A program made the position numbers and the translations under genes. Positions 1-13,000 of a stretch of DNA of 64,000 bases are shown one piece after another (the stretch's first letter is position 1; the number at the start of each line of letters is the position of its first letter). Location: the NCBI GenBank assembly GCA_907165065.1, contig OU015532.1, forward strand, positions 45,609,839 through 45,673,838. Direction: 5' to 3'. Below the pieces are notes generated by a model. It saw only the letters and a list, made by a program, of their open reading frames with translations, was not told the origin of the DNA and did no database searches. This stretch comes from Caprimulgus europaeus. Its lineage: Eukaryota > Chordata > Aves > Caprimulgiformes > Caprimulgidae.

Positions 1-1538
1 AGATTAAGTACTTTTCCTATTAAAAAAAATATATTACCTTGTAAAACAAGTTATCTTAAACTTTATCATCATGAAGTAAAACAAAGCCCTGAACTAGAAG
101 CCATATAATTTGCAAACTAATGTTAAACCTTCAGATTATGTACAATGTTTTTACAGCACAAATAAAACAACTGGGCACAGTAAGACCTGGCTGTACCAGT
201 GATTAATTAAGCACCCTAAAACCTCTGGAATCAGGGAGTGCTGAAGGCATTCAGAGTCACCTGCAATATGTATTCTTTGTAAGGAAAATGGAAATTGTAT
301 TTTTAAGCTTCTAGAATTCTTATCCATTTATCTTGCTCTAAGAAAAGTGAGGTGTAATGCCAAAAATGTTTTCTTAAAATTCAGAGGAAATAAGGAAAAA
401 AAATTCAAAAATAGATATGATAAACATGACTGCTGATGAAAAGCAGAGAAATACCATTACATGGCTGTTTCCTATTTCACAGGATTACATCATTTCACTT
501 TGTGGATGGACAACAGTGAACTTATTTTTATCTCTTGCTCATCTTGACTAAAAAGGAATTTATCTTCTAAGATAAATGACTGAGGAGAAAACATCCTTTG
601 GGCTTAGAAAAGTGGATATGTAAAAACAGCAGTTACTTTCTGTTTTAAATGGGACATCTCTGAGCTTAGTTTTACTTAGAAAAAGAGATTTTTTTTAATG
701 TCAGTTGGTTTTGCAGGGCCAGTGAAGTTAGACAAAAAGTGTTTACTGTCTTACATGTTGTTACTAACACTGTCCACCCAATCTCATTGCACAGCTTTTC
801 TCTCCTGAGCTGATGTCATACATACAGAAAACTGAGTTGAATTTCACAAGTCAAGAAGTTTAGGAAATTTATTCTTGACATCTAAGGAAGAAAATACTTT
901 TTAAAAATACTCATAAGAAACATGTAAAGAAATGCATCAGGTAACTTTTATATAGCCATTTCCTAACTTTATATATGTATTACAAAACCACCTGCTTCCA
1001 AGAACAGGTCTAGTAAAGCAACTGTTCTGTGTCTTAGTATATTAGAATTTTCATCATCTTGAGCTGCACATTTAATTTAATACAATCCAACTTTACACTG
1101 TCCAACTACACTGCCTAAAACTTGTGATTTTTAACCCTTAATTCAAATAACTACAATTAATAAATGGGGAAAGCTCAGCATGGGAAGCTGTGAATATAAA
1201 ATCTGTATATTTTTTTATTCTTAAAATGATATCAAAATGAAAAAGGTAAGAAAAAGAAAAGATCTATTATATCTATATAAATAAATCACCTAAGTTTGTT
1301 TCTTAACTCTCAGGCAAGTTTGTTGAGATAGTAGTAGGAAATGGTTCTGGACAGCGTGGAAGCATCTTCTATTATAAGGAAAAGTAAATGGAAAGAGCCT
1401 GTAAAAGAAATTTTTGTAGAAGAATGTAGAAATAATAATGCAGTTAAACATGCAAATGATTTTCAAAGGCTAAAGTTAGCAGCCCTCATGGAGAACAGTG
1501 GCTTCTGGTCTTCTGCTTTGCTTATTTACCTATTACCA
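1..1538. other. AT-rich non-coding sequence, probably last visible ALKBH3 intron
   Basis: No exon, repeat family or conserved motif was recognised. By position it should be the continuation of the intron that follows ALKBH3 exon 7 on the minus strand. An 85-codon open frame on the plus strand (1341-1598) resembles nothing known and is short enough to be chance. Confidence 0.5.
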
Positions 1539-1610
1539 AAAGAATTATCCTCACAAAACTTCTACTCTCATATTTTGCAGAGAGTAGAAGTTTTGTAAGG
1601 ATAATTCTTT
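1539..1610. repeat. Near-perfect 31-bp inverted repeat (hairpin)
   Basis: The left arm 1539-1569 and right arm 1580-1610 are reverse complements except for one position, separated by a 10-nt loop (1570-1579). The one mismatch is C-A on the plus strand but a G-U wobble on the minus strand. A minus-strand transcript, which is the ALKBH3 direction, would therefore fold into an uninterrupted 31-bp stem. The sequence shows the fold. Whether it is a small-RNA precursor, a foldback element or a chance inverted duplication is unknown. Confidence 0.85.
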
Positions 1611-4600
1611 CATCTTGCTTGTATCCCTCTTTTCTAGTTCACTCCTGTATCACCAGCTGTGGAAACACCCTCCTCCAACAACAAAGTGGGCTCATCTATC
1701 AATACTTCTGCATGTTTACCTGTTTGTTCTCGCTCTCCCTGATGAAATCCTCGTGGTAGCTCTTTTCTCTATGGATTCAGTAAGAATGAGTATCAATCAC
1801 ATTGCCCTTTCCTCAGGTAATCCACTTGTTGGCCTACACAGAACTAGCTTTAAACTGCCTCAGTCTTTCTGCAGCTGACCTAGCAGAGTGCAAGGGAGGT
1901 AGCTCTAAAGCACACACATCATCTTCTCTGCCTGTCCATAGCTGCTCAAGTCCTGCCAATACAGGTGGACAACACCATCTCCTGCTCTGCAGCCACTGCT
2001 GTCTGCAAGTCCCCCTCATTCCCATGCAGAAGTTCAATCCACCTCATCCTGATCCAAGCCTCAGTTTCCACCATGATCCATAAATTCCCACATTCATCTT
2101 CCTTTAGGCCTGTTAGGACACAAAGGGTTATTGTTCTGCTGTTCTCAAAAGTACCAGGAGATCTTTAACTTCTGCTAGAACAAAGACAGAAGGAAAGGAC
2201 CATGTTAGTGTTTCATTTGAAGGACAGACCCATCCAAAGGCTGATTCTGAGAACACCACGAACATCCTGCTCGTATCTAACACCCAGGTGAAGCTCCCTC
2301 CTTTCCCCAGCACCCAGCAGTTTCCTTGGTTACAGATGGAAGAACAACAACTTGACAGTTGGCTTTCTAACTCCTTCCACAGTTCACACAGCTGCTTGTT
2401 GGACAACTGCACCCAACTGGTCCTCATGGCACTCAGACCTCTGCTACAGAGGAGCTCCCAGTGGGATATGGGAGCTTAGTGGGATGTTAAATATCATCCT
2501 TCAGCCTTCACTTCACACTCAGCTTCCAGAAAGACCTAATAACCTGGCATTGTCTCACTGAGTTGAGCAGTGATAAGCAACAGTGAAAACTTTAGTGAGA
2601 CTGTAACAGAAAGATCCACCTAACACAGCCAAATAATTCCTCTAATGAGGATGATTAAATGATGTACGAGTGTCCTTGAGGCACATGGAGAACAGGAGGA
2701 CGTCACAGAGACACAGAGGTGACACTTAACCATGCTGGCAAGTACAAGAGGACTTGTTGGCTAAACCATAAGATGATGTGCAAATTGTGGATGAATCACA
2801 GCTCTGAAACAAAGCATTTGTCTCTTGGTTTCGGTGTAGGCAGAAGCTACAATGATTTTGGGGGGAACCAGGAGGCAAGAAAAAGTTGAAGTAATTTACT
2901 GGAACTAGAAGCAGAATATAAAAGAAACCAGATCACTTCACTGTAGACTTGGAACTACCAAGTAGGCACCCAAAAAACCCCAGAAACCACCTAAAGAAAA
3001 GGTAAAATATCAGCTACAACCACACAACTGGCCCAAATAAACAGAAAAGGCAGTATTTTAGAAGAAAGAATGCTTAAAAAGAAAAAACTCCAGGGGGTAA
3101 AGTAAAACATTTTCTGGCATCATGTTAATTTCCATGAAAAGTCTCCTTAATTCTAGTGGGGAATTTATTCCTGAAATGTAGCTTTTTTATTTTTATTTTC
3201 CTTTTTTTTTTTTAACACTCACTGGGCTGAAATCTGAGTAGGAATTATTTCTACTTATCCATAAGGGATGCTTGTTGATGCAGATTCAAATAAAGTATGC
3301 ATGCTTCCTCCTGTATCATCTATGGGATGAACACTTACTCTGCCAGTACAGTACTCACCAAAATTAAAAACAGAGGACTGAATCTTTCCTTCCCCTCACC
3401 CTAGAAGAACTTTCAGGAAAAAAAATAATTACCACTTGTACCTACATAATTTTTTTCACCATTTTTTGCAAAGAAAAAATGCAGAGAAAGGATAAAAATA
3501 TTTCCTTTTGTGACAGTTTTAGTGTCCTATAAAAATGACACCAAATTCCTACCAGACAAATGTCAAAATTCCCACAAATGTACAACAAAACTTTGTACAA
3601 CATTACTGGTGGTCTCTGCACTTTGGGAAATAGGATTTTTATTCTCTAACAAGTTCATCCACATTTCAAGACATAACATGGAAAATATTTGTGCAGCTAC
3701 TAAAATGAACTGAAGTCTCTGATCTAGTCTTCTGCCACAGCACTACAGGATGTTCCCTGACTTGTGGTACATCCTGTTTTGTACCCACTACATGATCACA
3801 CACAGGCAACCACCTCAGGTTGTTTTTTTTTCCAGTACCATTTATCCCCAGTGAGCTTCTACCACGGTACTTCTCATCTTGTATTTTCTTTATATCTTTC
3901 ATCTCAAAATATTTAAAAGCACTCACAAGGAGAGAGGGAAATGAAGGCCCTTTGAAACTCTGAAACACTAGAATGTTAGCCCTCAAAAGAGGTTTAATTT
4001 CAGAAGGGAAAGGATTTACTTTCTATTTCCCTCCTCAATAAAAAACTAACTCTGGAAAACCTGCTGGCAGATTACAAACCAGGGAGAGAGCCTGGATGCC
4101 TGTGATGACTGTTAATCCAAATCCCTTTTTCCTAGACTACTTCCCACTTCTTCTAACTCACTTTTGAACAAAGTAATGATCAAACTTCAAATATCTACAA
4201 CCATCTTTAACTTCCTCTTCATGAAAGAGAGAATGCTACATTACAATAAGAGTATGAAAATTACTTCTTTGGTGGAACAGCCTGAAAGGTTGTAATTTCC
4301 ATCAGAGCCTCTTGTACCTCCCACTTGGCAAAGCATCTAGTGGCATAGGATGCTCTCAGAAAATTGCAGGCTTTGGGAACGTGCAAAGAATACTGTGTGC
4401 CATATAATTATGAAGTACCAGTTCCCTTAGGCACAGGATGTAGGTAATAGCAGCTTACTCAAAGCTCCCTCTGCACATGGGGATGATATGTTAGAAACAG
4501 GTGTGTCACACTTGCAAAAGGAACATGTTTCATAGGTAAGAAGACTCAGCTAGTCAGAAATATCAGGTCAGAGGCAGTGAGGGAAACAAATGAGGAGAGC

Positions 4601-5752
4601 TGGAGGGATACAGCTATAGGAAATCATCCATCTGAGGAAGAAATCGTGCAGTACAGATCAAAGAAGGTGGCCAGTTGTGAATGGCACGGACTGAATCTCC
4701 CCCTTTGCTCACAGTGGGTGTCTTTACAGAAAACAGAACATCTTGCTCAAGAACTGGGTTTGATTTGTAGGAGGGAAACTGCAAAGTTTATACTGAAATC
4801 TAAGTGGGTTTGATTCTGATGCACCAAAGGCAAACACATGCACTTCTAGAAACGAATCCAAGCACCATTTACAGTTTCCCAGAGGAATGAACTTTCCAGC
4901 TGACATTTTGGTACCATCACAGCACCAAGGATATTTACTCACACTATGCCCACCCATATAATGCACTGGTTATGTGAGCTCATGCTCAGGGACCAGGAGG
5001 AAATTCACTTTAAGAATTTACAAATTAGAGAACTGGTGAAAAATACAAACTATTTATTCATTTTCTGGTTCAAATTCTGACCTTTGCTGTTCGTGACTAG
5101 GTGACTCTTGATGGGACACTTCAGTATGTCAGCATTCAGCTTTCTAACAGGCTGATGATCATCACCTTTGCTTTCTGCATTACTTACTGACAATAAATAG
5201 CAACAGAAGCAGACAGCAAACTTCTTCCCTAAATCCTCAAAGACTACACATGCAGAAAGGACATCTGAAGGAAGATACCCTAAAATGAGGCTTGTATTTT
5301 CAGCACAGGAATGTGTGTTCCCTTGGATAAATAGGAATTGCAAAAATTTAAGGTTTAAGTTGGCTTGTAAACACAGCATTCCCAAGCACAGCATTTTACC
5401 TAGAAAGAGTATTTCCTGAATCACCACCTCATTTCTGAAAGGATGTTCCACACATGCCTCCTTATCGAGGTAAAGATCTCTGTTTAGTCTGTGAAGTAGG
5501 ATGTGACAGCTTGAGACTTTATGGAAAAGAAATGAGCTCCTTCCCTCTGTTTACTGTCCCTCAGTCTGAACACACACAAGTCAAAATGCAAACATTATTA
5601 AGAACATGTTTACTCACAAGAGCAAAGCTACTCCTCATCCCACATACACTATGCACTACACAAGGTTTGCCTGAGTTTAAGAAAGAGGTATCAACTCTTT
5701 GGTTCATTTCCACAGTGAAGGTCTTCTTCCACCATTTCATTTTAAATAATGG
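1611..5752. other. Non-coding sequence, nothing recognised
   Basis: Open frames here are all short. The longest (5050-5451, minus, 133 codons) matches no family I know and has no splice context. No ALKBH3 C-terminal exon is present: I looked on the minus strand for the conserved segments LDHGTLL, GATQADWQH and VNLTFRTVYP and found none. Confidence 0.5.
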
Positions 5753-6400
5753 TGTCCTGGTTTTGCTAGGATGGAGTTAATTTTCTGCTCAGTAGCTGGA
5801 ATAGGTTTTAGGTTCAGTGTGGGATTTGTTATGAGAAGAGTATTGATAACAGTACTGGTGTTGTTAGTTGCTGCTGGAGCTCGAGGCCATCGTGTTTGGC
5901 TGTTCACAGCTGCACTGGGACTGGGAGGGAGAAGTGGAGTGATTAGCAAAACCCCAAATTGGCATTTGGCTCTGCCAATGAGAAATCCCAGATCACATCA
6001 CATCATGGTCAGTGTGTTAATAAGGGCTGACTGGAAACTGGGGGGATTCTCTGGCTCTCGCTCGGGCTCTGGCTCTCCCAGGATTGCGGTTTAGGGTCGG
6101 GATTGTCGCTGCTCCGGGATCGTTCTCTGGGAATGGGCCGGGCTGGGTCGGTGGGTGGTGAGCAATGGCACTGGGTAGCACTCATTTGCATATTTTATTA
6201 CTGTTATCATTATCACTACTATTCTAATATTAGGGTTTTTTAAAGTTTTATTTCTACTATTAAACCATTCTTGTCTCACCCTACAAGCCTCCTAACCACT
6301 GCCCCCCAGTCCTCTCCCCTATCCCCTGGGGATGTGGGGGGCAGTGGGTGAAGGGCTGTGCTGGCTGCTGGCCAAGGGCCAGCCCTGTGGAACCATCACA
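5753..6400 (+). mobile_element. ERVL-type solo LTR (avian class III), subfamily A
   Basis: The element begins TGTCCTGGTTTTGC and ends ACCATCACA. It contains hallmarks of the avian ERVL LTR: 'gagttaattttc' near the 5' end, 'gtgggtggtgagcaatg', 'actcatttgcatatt', and an AT-rich stretch with ATTAAA before a CT-rich 3' end. Flanking 5-mers aatgg (5748-5752) and gatgg (6401-6405) differ at one base, which fits a decayed 5-bp target-site duplication. No internal retroviral sequence is attached. It lies antisense to ALKBH3 in its last visible intron. Confidence 0.75.
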
Positions 6401-6597
6401 GATGGGAAAGGCCCTTATTTGGGCAGAAGAGTGCCCAGGTTGCAATTTCACTGCACCACTACACTGCTGCACATTATCAAAATGGTCCCATTCCCATCCT
6501 TAAAACGTCACATTCCATACAAGAGATTTCTTGATCCCGACAATTATTCCACAGAACTTTATGACCTGTGCTTTCATTAACTACTACTCAATGCTTT

Positions 6598-6790
6598 TAG
6601 TAATTAATTTCTCTAAACAGAGGGAAAATACTCAACATATTAGTATTAGTAATTAATTTCTCTAAACAGAGGGAAAATACTCAACATATTAGTATTAGTA
6701 ATTAATTTCTCTAAACAGAGGGAAAATACTCAACATATTAGTATTAGTAATTAATTTCTCTAAACAGAGGGAAAACACTCAACATATCAG
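6598..6790. repeat. 49-bp minisatellite, about 3.9 copies
   Basis: The unit beginning 'tagtaattaatttctc' recurs with an exact 49-bp period (starts of 'taattaattt' at 6601, 6650, 6699, 6748). Copies are nearly identical and the last shows two substitutions. The array ends about 38 bp from the 5' splice site of ALKBH3 exon 7, so it is one of the first things transcribed in that intron. Confidence 0.95.
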
Positions 6791-6828
6791 TAACTATATG
6801 GCTCTCTCAGAGTGATGTGAACACTCAC

Positions 6829-7038
6829 AGGGGAGGGTTTCTTCCTCATCTCAAAGGTCCGGGTAGCACCGAAGCTGAGCGAGGCAATGACCGGGTTTTT
6901 TCCCAGCGACGGTTCATCGTCGCTGTGCCAGTCCACGCTGTCCTTCTCGTTTCGGTAGAGGTTGCAGAGAAGAGAGTTGAAGGTATGGCCAGTGAACTCC
7001 TCAATGTGCTCCTTCAGCATGGTCAGCAGAGGATGCCA
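6829..7038 (-). CDS. ALKBH3: ALKBH3 coding exon 7 (iron-binding core)
   Basis: The acceptor gatgacag precedes TGG and the donor is CCT/gtgagt. The 210 nt encode 70 residues in phase 0, from [11 protein letters not shown] to MRKKPSP. The exon carries [20 protein letters not shown] with the HxD metal ligands (His191, Asp193), followed by DEPSLG and [13 protein letters not shown]. It is the most conserved exon seen here. A 49-bp minisatellite lies just downstream of its donor. Confidence 0.97.
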
Positions 7039-10000
7039 CTGTCATCAGCACAGCAGGAGGAGGGTAAATACAAGGAAAGCAGGCCAGCAGCAGATAACAC
7101 CGAGACACGAAGGGAAAAACTACTAAGAAACAAAATATACAACTACAAAATCTTCACAACTCATCTTGTTAAATAACTCCTTCCCACTTCTCCCAAACTG
7201 AGCTTTGCTAGGAGGTACCCCCATTTTGGCAGCAGTTCTGGAACTTGGGATACTTCAACAGTCACAATTAATTTATGGTTTAGAACACTGGAGCCTACCA
7301 CCATGGAAATTTCAAACAGAGCAATACCAACAGACAGGCTGATGGGACAACAGGCTGGAATCCAGAAAGAGAGAGTGACCATGAAAAAAGAAAAAATCAA
7401 GTCACTCAAAAGGTTCTCAAACCTTCCAAAATAGCCTGGGAAATTAAGTCATACAATCTGGAGTCGCTGAGCAGGCAGGTTGTGTGTGAGCATTTCATAG
7501 CACTCACATAAAAATAAACAATATGCCTAAATTCTCATGGAAAAGCAGTACTGAATTTAAATGTTTCTGAAAAGAACTAATTCAGTAATTTCTATTACTG
7601 TATCTTTATACAGAAGTGTGTACTCTGTGTGTACACCATCAATCTCCAGTATAAAGATGCATAAAATAAGTCACACAAAACAATTTAGAGTTTTAACAGT
7701 GAACCACAAGCAGAACTTTAAGCTCTGGCATCTAAATCATTCTCCTCTCAGCCAATCCACCCATAATGTTTTATTAAGTTGTCCACAATCCACTAGAATC
7801 TGTTGCTGATCACAAATGAAATGCTGATAGATACTCTACATAAAAATAGAGAATAGGGGGAATTTTTGTGTCTTAATGTCTGCAAAGGATTTCTTGGAAA
7901 TGATAATAAAAGGAAACTGTAAAGATATACATACATTTGGGTTTGGCTGCATTGTTATCCTGGAGTAGGTGTAAGGAAGCTCTCCATACCAGGAGGTAAG
8001 CCTTGGTTCTTCAAAAGATACTTCTAAAACAACAAAAAAGGAAGAAAACCAGGAAGATTTTCTCAGTTGTCTTATCAAAGGGCTTGAAAATGGAAAGATG
8101 ATGCAATTCTGCCAAGAAACTTGATCAAAAAGGGACTGTGCACTCCCCTAAAGTTAAAAAGCAGCCCCTTAAAATCCTCACCCTTACATAAGGAACCCCA
8201 GTGAAGGGATGAGATTATTCAAAAGCAAGCCTCTCTCTGCAAGAGGAATTACCTTGCCAAAACCTTGGAGCCACACTGATTTTCTCATCCCTATGCCAGG
8301 GACTGGACAAGTTAAAAGACAACAAAATGAAACTGAAATTTTATTTATCATTTTGGCTTGTTTTCTATTCTCCTGGTCCCAGTGCCCCATACACTGGCAA
8401 GATGTATCCACTGGAAAGGATGAAGTGGAAAGGACTGCAGCATCAGTGGGGCATTACAGAAGCAGAATGTAACCAAGCTGGACAAGTAATATTCTGTCAA
8501 ATGTTTGTGCTCTGTAGTATAATAAAAACATCAAGTTAAAAGTACTTTCAAGTTCTGAAAAGACTCTCTTAGTAGCTATTTCTCCTGCTTGACAGGTAAC
8601 ATTCTCCATTATACTGCACCTTTATTGCAAGCCAATAAACACAGACTTTGAAGACATTTTCCAGCCCTTTCCAGGAACTACTCTGATATATTATCTTATA
8701 TCTGCTCCTGAATGAAGAGATTTTGCTAGAACAGGTGCCCCTTAGTGAACAAATCCAGAATAGCAGTCTCCTCTCTTCCTGCATACTGGAACTAATAAGC
8801 AAAGACAAGGCAAAAGAAACATGCTCTGCTGGGATTTTAAGTGACAGAGGCAAAAATTATCTGTGGTGACAGAAACCCTCAAAGAATGGAGTTTTTGCAG
8901 CATCACTGGGAGGCAGCATGAAGGGATGGAGCACAGACTCAATCTAAAAAAAGAGTGGGAAAAAGAACTGGAGATGGCAGAGTAAAATTCATGGATTTTT
9001 AAGATAGGGAATTTTAATTGGGAAAGATCTTGTTTAATTGGCAAGAGGAACATGGTGACAGAGACTGAAAAATATGCAGCAGTACTCTTCAGATATGCAT
9101 GGGAAACCTGGAAGGAAATATGTGAAGGAGTGGTAATATGTAAAATTAAAAGCAATGATAAACAATGCATGGATTTTGGGTACAGAAATGACCTGGGAAT
9201 GACCTGAAAAATCAGTCTACACACAGAATCCCAGCACTGACTGGACTGGAAAAGCCCTTTAAGCTCATCAAGTCCAATCATGAACCCAACACTGCCCAGT
9301 CCCCGACTAACCCATGTCCCTCAGCACTGTGTCTACACGACTCTTCAATCCCTCCAGGGATGGGGACTCCACCACTGCCCTGGGCAACCCCTTCCAGTGC
9401 CTCAGAACCCTTTCAGCAAAGAAATTCTTCCTCACATCCAACCTCAACTGCCCTTGGTGCAACTGGAGCCCATTTCCTCTTGTCCTGTCCCTTGGTCCTT
9501 GGTTGAACAGACCCACCCCCACCTCTCTCCACCCTCCTTGCAGGGACTTGGACAGAGCCAGAAGGTCTCCCCTCAGCCTCCTTTTCTCCAGGCTCAGCAC
9601 CCCCAGTTCCCTCAGCCGGGAACTCAGCACACTTGTGCTCCAGACCCTTCCCCAGCTTAAACCCTTCACTCCCCTTACCCTGTCTGATGTGAGTTCTCTG
9701 ACCCCAGGGTATGTCTTGGAGGAGCTGTTCAAACATCCAGTCTGCCTGTTCTGAGTCAATAAAGCCAGGAATCAAATGAATCCTAAAGGAGGGAAAAAGA
9801 GAAAGAAAAGAAAAAAAAAGAAAGAAGGAATATCCACTTTTAGATCTGCACTGCTAATTTCCAGGATTCCCAAAGGAGCTGAGAATGGTTGTAATGCACC
9901 AGAGCAAAAGTCAAACCCAGCATCCCATTTCTGACCACAGCCAACAGCAGGTGTGAAGGAAAGAACAAAAGGCAGCAGGAGCTCCCCCACCAAACTCATC

Positions 10001-13000
10001 TAATTGCTTTTAAAACCTTTTGCTTGTTATTAACTTCACACCTGGTAAGTTAGATAGCCCTGATTGTGGGAATACAATCAACATTAACTGCCCTTTATTC
10101 TTCTTCAGACCACTCAGAATTTGATAGCTTTTCATCACTACTGTCACTCCTGCCATCCTATCCTCTCTTTTCCAAGCACAAGAACTTTATAGAGTATTTA
10201 ACCTCTCCTATTTTTACATTTTCATATGTATATTTTATATTTTGACTGTACTAACAACAGCATTCAAAAATTCCAACCACTGTGGTGGGCTGGAGTAGGA
10301 ATGCTGTTCACAAGAGGTTACTCTCATGAGTATTCAATGCTCTGAAGACACCAAAATAAATATATATATATATATATAGTAAAGGTATTAAGAGAGATGC
10401 AAAATCCAATTATTAGCTTTCCAGAAATGTATGCATTCCAGTAACATATTATAGAAACAAACTTAAAAAAAATGACAGAATAACCCAGCTGGTTGTGTAT
10501 TTTTCTTTCCACCTGGTCAAAGTTTTTACTTTTCAAATTGGCATCAAACTTGATTTGCCATTTTCAAAGAAACCAAGATGAAAGCTTTGAAATCAATGCA
10601 CAAAAAGTGACTATGTCCTTGGCACTTTTTTCCACTATTAATAAAACCTATTGAATTCAGAAGAAAAAGATTAATACTGATACTGCAGCTAAGTCAGCAG
10701 AGTAAAACAAAATGCATTTTAGTTAGTAGAAATCACAGAATAAGTAGGTTTTGTTTGGAAGTGTCTTGAAGTTGAAATAATTAAGGTAGAGAGTGTAAAC
10801 AAAAGGGACAACCCTCAAGTTACCCAATCTGCCTAAAGTTAAATGCTTTTATTAGATTAAAAGTCCAATTTACAGCTAAATGTTTTTGGTAGCTCTTCAC
10901 TATACAACACAGACATCAAGCACTTGCTAACAAGGGAATAATGATGCAAATTTCAATCAACAACTTACTCTGGAGCATGAAACAAATGGACACAGCCCCT
11001 TCTCCTTCTGCTGGACAAGAACACTAGATGCAGTACACACTAGATGTTGAGAGGTTCATTTCTCTTCTCTTCAGTGCTGCTCAGAACTTTGTAAGGCTCT
11101 GCTACCTGATACTCAGTGTATTTCCACAAGTACTCTAAACAGAAGCTACCCAGGAAGGGCAATGTGCATCTGCTAGAGCCAAAACACTCTGCAGAGACTA
11201 GATGGCAGAAAGTCAAGTATCACTGTGTTTGTTCTGCAACAGCAAATAGCAAGTTTCAAATAAAAAACTTACCTAGAAATGCCACTGGGTGCTTTGCTGA
11301 GCTCATACACGCCAGGCTTGCTGGGGAGGGAAGAAAGTAAAGAGCCATCAGAAGGACAAACAAGAAGTTATCTCACACTGAGCAGTGTGGACTAGAATTG
11401 CTGTAAGACTGGACTAGGAGGGAGAGTATTCTTTTAAGAAAGGAAAAGAAAGAAGCTTTGTGCTACTAAGGGCAGCAACAATGTTCTGGAGACAGCCAGA
11501 GGTCAGAATACAGCAGCACGGGGCGCTGTAGAAGCAAATGAGTTTGTGTGTATTTCCTGCCTCCCTCTCATTTCACCAAAGGCTCAGTACAGAGTTGTAA
11601 AGCTCTGGAGACACATCAGTGAGGGAGGTCACGTGGAATCTCAAGGAGACAACCACACAAGACTGCACCCTGACCATCCTGTACAGGTACATGAAGAGCA
11701 CGAGCGGAACTGCAGACACAAAATCCAGCTCTCAGCCAGATGATGGATTCCACTACCAGCAAAGTCTTCCTCGACCTGTTTGACCCAGCAAAACCAACTG
11801 ACAGGTACAGCAGCAGTCTTTTAATGACTGCAGCTGGTACAGAGGGCAAACAGTTCTTCCCTGTTATGAGTTGCACTGTCATAAAGCATTATTTACTTTT
11901 GTACAAACTGCTTGCTTCAACTCCCACCTCATTTTCTCCCAAGCTAGCTCCAAACTTTACACTGCTCTTTTTGCCTACAACACTCCAGGAATTCACCTTC
12001 TCCCTCAAAACAGTTCACCAGCTCACAAGATTATTCTGGTTTTGTGCTGTGAAACTATTTAACTATTATTTAACTATTTAACTATTTAAGAAAGTTAAAG
12101 GAACAGAAACCTCTGATCTCTTCCACATGGCACACACAGAGCCTGATCTGTACTGTATCACCTACAGCACACTGGTGTGATGAGAACAGCATCTCAGTTC
12201 TGATTCCTTAATATGTTTTTATTTGATTTGTAAGTATGTGGAACAAAGGAAAGGTCAGTGAGTCTTTAGGACAGTTTTAACACACTGAATTTACTTAATA
12301 CCTACATACTATGTTATTACTACTAATCATAAACAATATGCAAAGAACATATGGCTGTACCATTCATACTGAAAGGAGAAGTTAAAGTGTAAGCAAATCT
12401 GTTGCGATCTGGAAGTGCTGCTGGGAAATTCTGTAACTATTTCCAGCAATATTTCTCACAACTCTTGACAGAAACATCTCTCACAAAGTACTGAACTGCT
12501 TCACAAACTGTTCCCTACCACGCTAGCAGTGGGAGGGCAGCTGAACATCTCATCTGAATTATGCCTGCATGAATATCCACCCAGCATCAACTCTCAAGTT
12601 GATGGGGAAAACTATCCCCAGATCCCTCAAAGTAAAAACAACATACAAATGTGAGTCACAGAATCCCAGACTGGTTTGGGTTGGGAGGGACCTTAAAGCT
12701 CATCCAGTTCCAACCCCCCTGCCAGCAGCAGGGACACCTTCCACTAGACCAGGTTGCTCAAAGCCTCATCCAGCCTGGCCTTGAACTGAAGTCAAAAGCT
12801 GAATCTGTAACTTCCCTCTTAGTAAGAAAATTCTACCAAGATGACCAAACTGCAGCAAATTTAATTTTCAAAATCTGTTACTTCACCATACACCACCACA
12901 CCTTGTCACATTTCATGCCAAGGTTATTCTGAAAACATCCCCCATTTCAACACAAAGAGTAAGCAACCTACGGCATAGGAATATCTACATTCACCATGAC

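Noticed and set aside
1341-1598. 85-codon plus-strand open frame ending in the hairpin
   Set aside because: Short, unrecognised, and its last codons come from the inverted repeat.
5050-5451. 133-codon minus-strand open frame in the direction of ALKBH3
   Set aside because: Considered as an alternative terminal exon. It has no acceptor in the right phase and no similarity to the AlkB C-terminus.
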